A stretch of 7,987 nucleotides of DNA from assembly GCA_017883215.1 (NCBI GenBank), contig JADGOA010000170.1, forward strand, positions 1 through 7,987, read 5' to 3'. Below the pieces are notes generated by a model. The model searched no databases. It saw nothing but the letters and a program-made list of their open reading frames with translations, and was not told the DNA's origin. The stretch comes from Thermoanaerobaculia bacterium (GTDB taxonomy: Bacteria; Acidobacteriota; Thermoanaerobaculia; Gp7-AA8). Within the stretch, counting starts at the first letter, position 1. Each line of letters opens with the position of its first letter. Below are positions 1 through 6,080 of this stretch, piece by piece. The position numbers and the translations under genes were made by a program.

Positions 1-2
1 TA

Positions 3-122
3 AGCGAGTAGCGAGCAGGAGGGCTCAGCGGCTAGCGGGTCGGGGACCGAACTTTCTGGTTCTGCGTGATACCCGCTTCGATCTGTGCTCTCCGTTCCCC
101 TACTCGCTACTCGTCACTCGCT
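3..122. repeat. Heptad-repeat element, family B (left copy, at 3' end of the propeller gene)
   Basis: On the left, 7-bp units AGCGAGT (3-9), AGCGAGC (10-16), AGCGGCT (27-33) and AGCGGGT (34-40). On the right, the complementary units ACTCGCT (102-108), ACTCGTC (109-115) and ACTCGCT (116-122). Positions 5-15 and 103-113 form a perfect 11-bp inverted repeat, with an 87-nt loop. The right array ends 3 nt from the stop codon of the propeller gene (126-128). The intervening 41-100 holds no gene that I can support. No T-rich run follows the hairpin in the minus direction, so it is not a canonical intrinsic terminator. The element may continue to the left of the window. Confidence 0.7.
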
Positions 123-125
123 TCG

Positions 126-2294
126 TCAAGGCAACGACACGGCTCGCGTCGCCACGTTGTAGAAGCTGTCGACCGCCCGGACTACGATGTACTTGCCACC
201 AATCGCGCTGCGGTCCAGGCGATAGGTCTCGTCGCCCGAATCGGCGACGCCGTCGACCGGAGCGAGTCGGATCCACTTCTGAGCGTCCGCCGAGTACTCG
301 ACCTTGCCGACGATCGAAAGCTTGTCGGTGACTCGCACCATGACGTCGTTGCCGCTCGTGGTGACGGCGATCTCCGGCGGTGTGTTGTCGACGACGAAGT
401 CCACAGCTTCTTTCGTGTCGCTGAGTGGTTTGTCGGGATTGTCGGTGGCGTCGGTCGCAACGAGCCGGAGCTCGTACTTGCCGTCCGGCAGCTGCGACGT
501 GTCGAAGTTCATCTGCGTCTCGTCGAGGTTCTCGCGCAGACGCAGCCACTTCGTCGATTCCTTCGGCCGCAACCAGAGGGAGTAGCGAAGGGAATCGTTG
601 TTTTCGTCGTGAGCACGCCAGGTGATCGTGCGATATCCCCTGCGAAACAGCTTCTTCCCCTGGTCGGTCTTGTCCCGGGGCGCATCGAGGCTGGTGAAAA
701 TGCCGTACTCGTCGGGGTTCGTGGCCTCGAGCACCTGCGGCGAGGCTGGATAGGACGAGCCGACTACGACCACGGCGGGATCGAGGACGGTCAGGCTGTC
801 GATGACAGGCGCGACGTTCCGGTTGATGTATCCGAGGCTCACCGAGTCGATGACGATGCCGGCGCTCGGCTTCGGCATCGTCAGTTTCCACTGCACGTAC
901 CGTCCCGCCGGAACCGCGGCCTGTCCCTCGGGCAACGGCGAGGCAGCGGACCATGCGGTCCACGTCGCGTCGGGCGTTTTGGTGTTGCCGCTCCGGAAAG
1001 CGATCGCTACCCGTCCGTCGCCGAGATCGTTTCCTTCAACGCGATAGTGGCCGAAATACGAGAAGCGATCGACGTCTTTGGCTGCGGACCGGTATTCCGC
1101 CTTCGAAGAGAAGGTGTTCTGCATGCGGTACACGGCGCCGCTGTTCGTGGTCGTGATCAGGGTGGTCGTGCCGTCGTTCGACAGCGACACCACCTGCTTC
1201 TCGGGAACGGTCGCGATGAGGGAGATCTCGCCGCTCTTGAATGAGTAGATCCGCCCGTGTGGTCCGCTCGACAGAAGGATCGATCCGTCCGGCCCGCCGG
1301 TGATGGCGTATACCATCTCTCCCTCGAACTTCCGCACCGTCTGCACGAAACCGTCGGGTGTGATCCTGTACAACTCGCCGCTTCCGGGCTGCGACGCGGT
1401 GGCGTCGTCGAACGAGAAACTCACCGTGGCCGACGGCGTCGCCTCTCCCTCCGCCTTTTCGGCCCCTGCGGCTGCAGACGAGGGAGCATTCGAAGGAGCC
1501 GTGGCTGTCGTCGTGGTGGCGGGCTTCGCCGTCTTCGGTGCGGCGGCCGGAAGCACGTTGCTGGCGCCGGCGGCCCATCCAGTGCCGTCGGCATCGATGT
1601 AGATCGAAGAGATTTCCGTCAGCGCCGAGTCGTACAGCGCGTGTGCGGTGCCATCGGCGCGAATCTCATAAATGCGGCCCTTGCCGGAGCCGCCCGCGAG
1701 GATCGCTCCGCCGCGTCCCACGGCGAGAGAGCGGAGGTGCGTCTCGGGTGCGGTGAAGATCACCTTCCCCTCGCCGGCCGCAGAAATTCGGAATAGCTTT
1801 CCATCCACGCCGGTGCCGGCAAGAAGATCTCCGTTCGGGGTGAACTGCAGCGCCCAGATGTACGCCTGCTTCGGATCGAAAAACACCGAGCTCTTTCCGC
1901 TGGCCGGATCGACGCGGTAGATCTTCCCGTTCGGCGACGTCGCCGCATAGACGGCGCCGTCGCGGTACGCCACTGCAAAGATTTCCGGCTCCGGCGCTTT
2001 GAAGATGGCCTTCATCTCCGTGCCGTGCAGCCGATACAGCTGGCCGGCGTTGCCGGTGCCGAGGAAATGATCACCATCCGGTGCAGCGGCCTGCGAAAGG
2101 ACGAACGGATCGGAGATCGAGGCTACCTTCGTCACCGCGGGACCGGCCCTGAGCTCGCCGCGCGAAGTCACGGCGAAGCCCTCGATGTCGCCGGCAAGGA
2201 ATTCGTCGATGGAATGGACGCGCCAGAACTGGGGGCCGACAGCGAATGCGTCGGCAGCGATCAACGTGATGAGCAGCGCGAAGCGGATGCGCAT
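126..2294 (-). CDS. Secreted beta-propeller and beta-sandwich protein of unknown function
   Basis: A 722-residue protein with an N-terminal signal peptide (Met-Arg-Ile-Arg, then a hydrophobic stretch ending near Ala-Phe-Ala at about residue 18), so it is probably periplasmic, outer-membrane-facing or secreted. Residues about 25-395 hold recurring short units such as GNAGQLYRL, SPNGKIYRV, GVDGKLFRI, GKGRIYEI, GSGELYRI and GPHGRIYSF, each preceded by a hydrophobic strand. This is the pattern of a beta-propeller (WD40/NHL/SMP-30-like). Residues about 245-292 interrupt it with an Ala/Thr/Pro/Ser-rich low-complexity linker. Residues about 405-495 look like a beta-sandwich (Trp-Thr-Ala-Trp-Ser, then Tyr-Val-Gln-Trp-Lys), and about 520-720 contain one or two Ig/FnIII-like domains (DGKYELRLVATDATDNP, then VDNTPPEIAV). 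The ATG is supported by a nearby Shine-Dalgarno. No catalytic motif is recognised. It lies downstream of the S55 gene, separated by a repeat hairpin. The role is unknown; ligand or polymer binding at the envelope is only a guess from the fold. Confidence 0.88.
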   Translation of the reverse strand: MRIRFALLITLIAADAFAVGPQFWRVHSIDEFLAGDIEGFAVTSRGELRAGPAVTKVASISDPFVLSQAAAPDGDHFLGTGNAGQLYRLHGTEMKAIFKAPEPEIFAVAYRDGAVYAATSPNGKIYRVDPASGKSSVFFDPKQAYIWALQFTPNGDLLAGTGVDGKLFRISAAGEGKVIFTAPETHLRSLAVGRGGAILAGGSGKGRIYEIRADGTAHALYDSALTEISSIYIDADGTGWAAGASNVLPAAAPKTAKPATTTTATAPSNAPSSAAAGAEKAEGEATPSATVSFSFDDATASQPGSGELYRITPDGFVQTVRKFEGEMVYAITGGPDGSILLSSGPHGRIYSFKSGEISLIATVPEKQVVSLSNDGTTTLITTTNSGAVYRMQNTFSSKAEYRSAAKDVDRFSYFGHYRVEGNDLGDGRVAIAFRSGNTKTPDATWTAWSAASPLPEGQAAVPAGRYVQWKLTMPKPSAGIVIDSVSLGYINRNVAPVIDSLTVLDPAVVVVGSSYPASPQVLEATNPDEYGIFTSLDAPRDKTDQGKKLFRRGYRTITWRAHDENNDSLRYSLWLRPKESTKWLRLRENLDETQMNFDTSQLPDGKYELRLVATDATDNPDKPLSDTKEAVDFVVDNTPPEIAVTTSGNDVMVRVTDKLSIVGKVEYSADAQKWIRLAPVDGVADSGDETYRLDRSAIGGKYIVVRAVDSFYNVATRAVSLP

Positions 2295-2297
2295 TGA

Positions 2298-2305
2298 CTC
2301 CCTTT
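2298..2305 (-). promoter_or_regulatory. Ribosome binding site of the propeller gene
   Basis: The minus strand reads AAAGGGAG 3 nt before the ATG at 2294, which fixes the start. The spacing is slightly short. The site lies 10 nt beyond the edge of the upstream hairpin's main stem (2316), so that structure leaves it exposed. Confidence 0.6.
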
Positions 2306-2310
2306 CGGAG

Positions 2311-2373
2311 TGCTGAGTCCTGAGTCCTGAGTCCTGAGAGGGCCGTCGCTCTCAGGACTCAGCACTCAGGACT
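2311..2373. repeat. Heptad-repeat hairpin, family A, gene-less ('solo') copy
   Basis: The left array is built of GAGTCCT/AGTCCTG units (2311-2340). The right array is the inverse, built of CAGGACT units (2349-2373) with one variant unit, CAGCACT. Positions 2316-2340 and 2349-2373 can pair over 25 bp with one mismatch, closing an 8-nt loop (2341-2348). The hairpin fills nearly all of the 83-nt gap between the S55 stop codon (2378-2380, 4 nt away) and the propeller ribosome binding site. No U-tract follows, so it is better described as a REP-like palindromic element. It could act in mRNA 3'-end protection, RNase III processing or Rho-linked termination (inference). Positions 2351-2373 recur identically at 6055-6077. 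Confidence 0.85.
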
Positions 2374-2377
2374 TGCT

Positions 2378-4189
2378 TCAGATTTGTGGCTTGATGTCGA
2401 GATCGATCTTCAGCGCACCCTCGACGATATAACCGACAGGATGCGCCTGATGCTCGGGGGCGTAGTACTTGACCGGAGCCTGTGCGCCGTTGGTCGTGTC
2501 GCCGCTCACGACCGCATTCATCGTCGGAGGCAGGACCGGCAGGAACACTCCCGCCGTGACCGCTCCTTCGCCCGAGGAGTAGAGACCGACGGTGAGATCG
2601 GTGGAAGGGCGGAGCTGCTTGAGAACGGCGAGCACCTGCTCGAGCGTCTGCGGGTCGGGGGGGACCAGCAGGAAGTCGACCTGATTCATGGCCGTGCCGC
2701 TGCCGATCAGCAGATACGCGCTTCCCGGCGTCTGGTTCTCCGGCACCTTCACGTCGAACGTTTCGACGAACGGCTCCCCGCGGAACGGCTTCAACGTGGC
2801 GCGCACCTGGATGGTATTGCCCGGCGAGATCCGTCCGTTTTCCGGCGGGATGATCGAAGCGTCCATGAGCCTGGCGATGCGCAGGTGGTCATCGTGGTGG
2901 AGATGGAGTTTCACTTCTTCGATACGCGCATCGCGGAATTCGTTGGACATCAGATAGCCGGAGACGACGGCCAGATACGCCGGAATGGCGCTGCGCGCCT
3001 GTGCTCCCGCCCATCCTTCGCGCAACCGGACCGGCGGAAGACCCTGCATGTCGATCTCCGAGTCGAGCATCACCGTCCGCTCGCCCGCCCCGCGCTGAGC
3101 ATTGGCCACCACCGTGTCGGCGGCCATGGCCAGGATCAGGGGCGAGAGTTGGGAGTGGCGGACGACGTTCACGTGATAAGTCCGCGCCGGACCGGAGCCG
3201 TCGACCGTGAGCGTCACCGGAATCGTATTCGCCTCCTGCCCGATCACACCCATGATCCCGCTGGAGCGGTCCTGCTCGAGCGCGCCCACGATTGCTCCGG
3301 TGTTCGCGACCTTGAACGAGCTGGCAAGGCTCGGCATGACCGTGACGATCTCCGATTGCGCCATCGGAAAGCTCACCGATCCGATGTCGAGGAACGGATG
3401 CCCGAAGGCATAGACGCGATCGCCGTCGACGTGTGTGACCGTGCCGGTCGCCGCGACGTTGAAATCGCCATTCAGGAGCACGGCTCCGATCGGGTCGCCG
3501 GGAGCGAAGGCCTTCTTCCCCGGCTGCTCCTTCGAAGCTGTCGACGTGCTTCCTGCCGGAACAGCGACGAAACCCATCTGATCGAGGTACTGTCCGAATC
3601 GCTGGACGGTCTCGGGAGCAAAGCTCGACAGCGACAGCGGGATGGCGATGGGTCGCGCGCCGGAGAGCGTGCTCAGCTGCCTGGCACCGAAGCTCGTGGC
3701 GATTTTCTGGAACACCGCTTCCGGCTTCGCGCTGCCGATGCTCTCCAGGAACTCCGCCGCGGTGACTCGCGGCGTCGCCGTCGCGATCACGTCCGAGGTG
3801 CTGCCGGCGCTGGCCATCTTGAGCATTTCGTCGATGGGGGTGACGCCCGCGACCGGTTCTTTCGAGAACTGCCAGCCATAGGCGAGCGCGCCGATCAGCT
3901 TGCCTTCGACGTAGATGGGCGAGCCGCTCATCCCGGCAACGACGCCGGCGCGACGGATCATGGGCGAGTCGACGTTGGCCAGGATGATGTTCTGGTCAGG
4001 GCCGATGTTGTGCAGCACGCCGACGATCTCGACATCGAACCTCTCGACCTTGTTTCCTTCGAAGACCGTCAGCCCGTAGCCCTTCATCCCCTTTCGCACC
4101 TGGTCGAGAGGCATGATCGGCTGGGCCGAGACCGCCGTGGCAATCAGGAGTATCGCGGAGATTGTGGGGATGAGCCTGCGCACGCGCAT
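2378..4189 (-). CDS. Exported SpoIVB-like (peptidase S55 family) protein
   Basis: A 603-residue protein from the ATG at 4189, which gives a clean signal peptide (Arg-Arg, hydrophobic core, Val-Ser-Ala at about 20-22). A GTG at 4201 in the same frame would add only four residues. Residues 28-120 carry the S55-type block: MPLDQVRKGMKGYG, then GVLHNIGPDQ, then GMSGSPIY at 86-93, in which Ser88 would be the serine nucleophile by analogy with SpoIVB/trypsin-like G-x-S-G-x-P sites. A second conserved block, AFGHPFLDIG (261-270), contains His264. The C-terminal half (about 440-603) is beta-rich with no recognised motif. SpoIVB of Bacillus is a sporulation signalling protease; nothing here suggests sporulation, so only the fold and a possible protease activity should be inferred, with an envelope or periplasmic location. 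It follows the exporter operon after a 153-nt gap holding a repeat hairpin; I see no convincing promoter in 4202-4289. Confidence 0.88.
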   Translation of the reverse strand: MRVRRLIPTISAILLIATAVSAQPIMPLDQVRKGMKGYGLTVFEGNKVERFDVEIVGVLHNIGPDQNIILANVDSPMIRRAGVVAGMSGSPIYVEGKLIGALAYGWQFSKEPVAGVTPIDEMLKMASAGSTSDVIATATPRVTAAEFLESIGSAKPEAVFQKIATSFGARQLSTLSGARPIAIPLSLSSFAPETVQRFGQYLDQMGFVAVPAGSTSTASKEQPGKKAFAPGDPIGAVLLNGDFNVAATGTVTHVDGDRVYAFGHPFLDIGSVSFPMAQSEIVTVMPSLASSFKVANTGAIVGALEQDRSSGIMGVIGQEANTIPVTLTVDGSGPARTYHVNVVRHSQLSPLILAMAADTVVANAQRGAGERTVMLDSEIDMQGLPPVRLREGWAGAQARSAIPAYLAVVSGYLMSNEFRDARIEEVKLHLHHDDHLRIARLMDASIIPPENGRISPGNTIQVRATLKPFRGEPFVETFDVKVPENQTPGSAYLLIGSGTAMNQVDFLLVPPDPQTLEQVLAVLKQLRPSTDLTVGLYSSGEGAVTAGVFLPVLPPTMNAVVSGDTTNGAQAPVKYYAPEHQAHPVGYIVEGALKIDLDIKPQI

Positions 4190-4289
4190 TTGAACAGACA
4201 CCCGAGAACGTGCGATTCCCGCCGCCCTGTGACGAATCGGGCATTCTGCAGATCCGCGGCTGAGCTCCGTTGCACGACGAGGACGTCAC

Positions 4290-4342
4290 AGCGGGTAGCG
4301 TGCAGCGGGTAGAGGGGGCCCACACGCTACCTGCTACTCGCT
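4290..4342. repeat. Heptad-repeat hairpin, family B, at the 3' end of the permease gene
   Basis: Left units AGCGGGT (4290-4296), AGCGTGC (4297-4303) and AGCGGGT (4304-4310); right units ACACGCT (4322-4328), ACCTGCT (4329-4335) and ACTCGCT (4336-4342). Positions 4290-4302 can pair with 4323-4335 (12 of 13), with a 20-nt loop. The right array touches the permease stop codon (4343-4345) with no spacer. No T-run follows in the minus direction. It has the same 7-bp periodicity as the element at 3-122 and shares its unit sequence, with units differing by one or two bases. Confidence 0.75.
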
Positions 4343-5566
4343 CTATTCGTAGCGCAGCGCTTCGATGGGGTCGAGCTTGGAGGCTTTGGCGGCCGGGTAG
4401 ATGCCGAAGATGATGCCCAGCACCGCGCAGAATCCGACGGCCAGGACGATCGCCCACAACGGCGTGTGCACGGGCGGCAGCGTCACGAATTTCTTCAGGC
4501 CGAACCTCGCTGCCGTCGCAAGACCGTAACCGCCGGCGACGCCGATGGCACCGCCGAGACCGGAGAGCGCGATCGCCTCGATGAGGAACTGGATGAGCAC
4601 GTCACGCCTTCGCGCTCCGATCGACTTGCGGATGCCGATCTCCCGCGTCCGTTCGGTCACCGACACCAGCATGATGTTCATGATGCCGATCCCGCCGACG
4701 AGCAGGGCGATTCCGACCACTGCGGACATGATCATGGTGACGTTCATCAGAACCGTCGAGATCGTTTTCATCAACTCTTCCTGAGCGATGATCCGGAAGT
4801 CGTTGGGCTCGCCTTTCTTGAGGTGATGGCGCGTCCGGAGCACCTCTGTCACCTGCTCCTTGGCCAGATCGATGTCGCTCCCGTCCTGCATCTGGAAGGC
4901 GAGGACGAGCTTGCGCATGTTCTCGCTCCCGAACATCACGGTGGCAGTCGAAAAGGGGATCATCACGATGTCATCCTGGTTGTTGCCGAACGTACCGCCC
5001 TTGGTCTCGAACACGCCGACTACCGTGAATGCAGTGTTGTTGATCTGGATGACCTTCCCGCCCGGCTCGGTGCCCAGCTTGAGCTTGTCCACCACTTCCG
5101 GCCCGACCACGCAGACGTGCTTTTTTCCCTCTTCGTCGAGCGGCGTGAAAAAGCGCCCGTGCTCGACCCAGTGGTTGGTCACTTCCTGATAGGTCTCGTT
5201 TACGGCGTACATCGTGGCCTGATGTCGCGCGTCGCCGAGCTTCATCTGCGCCGTCGCCATGTAGATGGGGGTGAACTGCTTGACGAACGTGGTTCCGCGC
5301 CGGACGGCTGCAGCATCGTCGACCGTCAGATCCGGCATCTTCTGCAGAAACGGATTCCGCTGCTCGCCGGGATCGGGATAGACCTCGAAGAAATTCGAGC
5401 CGATGCCCTGCAGGTCCTTGGAGATGTTGTACTGCATCCCCTGCACGAGCGAGACGACCGCGATGACCGAGGCCACCCCGATCATGATCCCCAGCACCGT
5501 CAGGATCGACCGAAGCTTGTTGGCCCAGATGGCCTGGGCGGCGATTTTTACGTTTTCGAGGAACAT
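4343..5566 (-). CDS. ABC transporter permease, MacB/FtsX type
   Basis: A 407-residue inner-membrane permease with the four-helix MacB layout. TM1 is at about 21-43. A large periplasmic (MacB core) domain spans about 44-270. TM2 (277-301), TM3 (about 328-350) and TM4 (369-392) form the FtsX domain. The signature GGIGIMNIMLVSVTERTREI (291-310) followed by GIRKSIGARRRDV (311-323) is diagnostic, as is the terminal PAAKASKLDPIEALRYE. With the separate ATPase and the adaptor it would form a MacAB-like exporter; substrates of this class include peptides, lipoproteins and macrolides, and the substrate here cannot be read. E. coli MacB fuses ATPase and permease, whereas here they are separate genes. 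The ATG at 5566 has no purine-rich Shine-Dalgarno (the preceding bases are C-rich). The upstream small gene runs past it and stops at 5548, so translational coupling is likely. Confidence 0.95.
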   Translation of the reverse strand: MFLENVKIAAQAIWANKLRSILTVLGIMIGVASVIAVVSLVQGMQYNISKDLQGIGSNFFEVYPDPGEQRNPFLQKMPDLTVDDAAAVRRGTTFVKQFTPIYMATAQMKLGDARHQATMYAVNETYQEVTNHWVEHGRFFTPLDEEGKKHVCVVGPEVVDKLKLGTEPGGKVIQINNTAFTVVGVFETKGGTFGNNQDDIVMIPFSTATVMFGSENMRKLVLAFQMQDGSDIDLAKEQVTEVLRTRHHLKKGEPNDFRIIAQEELMKTISTVLMNVTMIMSAVVGIALLVGGIGIMNIMLVSVTERTREIGIRKSIGARRRDVLIQFLIEAIALSGLGGAIGVAGGYGLATAARFGLKKFVTLPPVHTPLWAIVLAVGFCAVLGIIFGIYPAAKASKLDPIEALRYE

Positions 5567-6018
5567 CGCGGGGGTGAAGTCCTGAGTCCTGAGTCCTGAG
5601 TCCTGAGTGATGCCAGCTTCTGCATTTCCCGCTCGACCGACGCTCGAAGTCCGCCGACTACGCGCCCGACCTCCTGTGCTTGCGTCATGAGCTCGTTCAT
5701 TGTCTTCTCATCGATGTAGCCAACATCGAACGCGGTATACAACTGACTGCGGACTTCCGCGCAGGAAGACTTCGCGACCGAAAGGAACTGGTGGAACTCC
5801 GCGAGTCTGTTCCGCTCGAAACCTTCCGCGATATTCGAACCGATTGACAGCGCCGCGCTGCGAATCTGGTTACTCGCGCCGAAATCTATGGCGAATGGCC
5901 GCGACCGTGTAATTCGGTAGACCTGCGCCGTCAAGACGCGAGCCTTCTGCCAGGCTATGAGGTCTTCAAACCGGGTGATCCTCGACTTCACAACGTCATT
6001 GTCGCGCGTTCTCAGCAA
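5548..6018 (-). CDS. Four-helix-bundle protein (23S rRNA intervening-sequence protein family)
   Basis: Recognised by the family's core motifs: RFEDLIAWQKA, then QIRSAALSIGSNIAEGFERN, then EFHQFLSVAKSSCAEVRSQL and a GYI segment, predicting four amphipathic helices. Family members are usually about 110-130 residues and form oligomeric bundles. They are known from ORFs in 23S rRNA intervening sequences and from Avd accessory proteins of diversity-generating retroelements; their biochemical role is poorly defined. The start is uncertain. TTG at 6018 has AAAAAGG six nt upstream; GTG at 5991 gives the most family-like N-terminus (seven residues before FEDL) but has a weak ribosome site; a GTG at 6069 lies inside the repeat. 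The C-terminal end (SLRTQDSGLRTS) is encoded by the heptad array, so the ancestral stop seems to be lost and the frame overlaps the permease start by 19 nt. GC is about 56% (hand count, 5701-6000), lower than the neighbours. It probably entered the exporter operon as an insert. Confidence 0.85.
   Translation of the reverse strand: MLRTRDNDVVKSRITRFEDLIAWQKARVLTAQVYRITRSRPFAIDFGASNQIRSAALSIGSNIAEGFERNRLAEFHQFLSVAKSSCAEVRSQLYTAFDVGYIDEKTMNELMTQAQEVGRVVGGLRASVEREMQKLASLRTQDSGLRTSPPRCSSKT
5578..5608. repeat. Heptad array, family A, left arm of the four-helix-bundle cassette
   Basis: Four perfect tandem copies of AGTCCTG (5578-5605) followed by AGT. On the minus strand this reads CAGGACT repeated and is translated as part of the C-terminus of the four-helix-bundle protein. 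It is the inverse of the array at 6053-6080; the two can pair over about 25 bp with one mismatch. It ends 11 nt before the permease ATG. Confidence 0.9.
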
Positions 6019-6024
6019 GTCGAA

Positions 6025-6031
6025 CCTTTTT
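6025..6031 (-). promoter_or_regulatory. Possible ribosome binding site of the four-helix-bundle gene
   Basis: The minus strand reads AAAAAGG, six nt before a TTG codon at 6018 in the coding frame. It is the only purine-rich, correctly spaced site upstream of the conserved domain and is the reason the TTG start was preferred. The downstream GTG at 5991 and the repeat-borne GTG at 6069 lack an equivalent. Confidence 0.4.
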
Positions 6032-6052
6032 CTACCTTGCGTAGAGTTCGCC

Positions 6053-6080
6053 GACTCAGGACTCAGCACTCAGGACTCGG
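6053..6080. repeat. Heptad array, family A, right arm of the four-helix-bundle cassette
   Basis: Tandem units GACTCAG (6053-6059), GACTCAG (6060-6066), CACTCAG (6067-6073) and GACTCGG (6074-6080). The array touches the ATPase stop codon (6081-6083) with no spacer. Positions 6055-6077 are identical to 2351-2373 in the gene-less hairpin, including the variant CAGCACT unit. Confidence 0.85.

Larger units (their letters stand above)
5578..6080 (-). mobile_element. Candidate inverted-repeat-bounded cassette carrying a four-helix-bundle gene
   Basis: A 503-bp unit is bounded by inverted family-A heptad arrays (5578-5608 and 6053-6080) and encloses only the four-helix-bundle gene. It sits exactly between the ATPase stop codon and the permease start, two genes that in split MacB-type operons are usually close together. 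The outer 7 bases on each side are also loosely inverse (GGGGTGA at 5571-5577 against TCACACC at 6081-6087, 6 of 7). I see no target-site duplication and no transposase. The layout parallels 23S rRNA intervening sequences, whose ORF lies in the loop of a long terminal stem. Mobility is inferred, not shown. Confidence 0.5.

Noticed and set aside
66..1244. Plus-strand open frame (392 codons) opposite the propeller gene
   Set aside because: No recognisable motif, Arg/Val-rich composition, and it crosses the repeat and the 3' end of a well-supported gene.
2311..2373. Rho-independent terminator
   Set aside because: The stem is strong, but no run of T follows on the minus strand before the next ribosome site. 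A termination role is possible but not canonical.
2384..4312. Very long plus-strand open frame (642 codons) opposite the S55 gene
   Set aside because: Its translation is Arg/Asp/His-rich with no domain. It mirrors a gene with a signal peptide and family motifs, as expected for an antisense frame in GC-rich coding DNA.
4466..5599. Plus-strand open frame (377 codons) opposite the permease
   Set aside because: His/Asp/Arg-rich shadow of a gene with diagnostic MacB motifs.
5578..6080. CRISPR array or classical insertion sequence
   Set aside because: The repeats are 7-bp tandem units without spacers, and there is no transposase, integrase or target-site duplication.
5548..6080. Diversity-generating retroelement accessory gene (Avd)
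   Set aside because: The protein family is related, but no reverse transcriptase, template repeat or variable repeat is seen in the window. The FEDL-WQK and NIAEG motifs fit the 23S intervening-sequence branch better.
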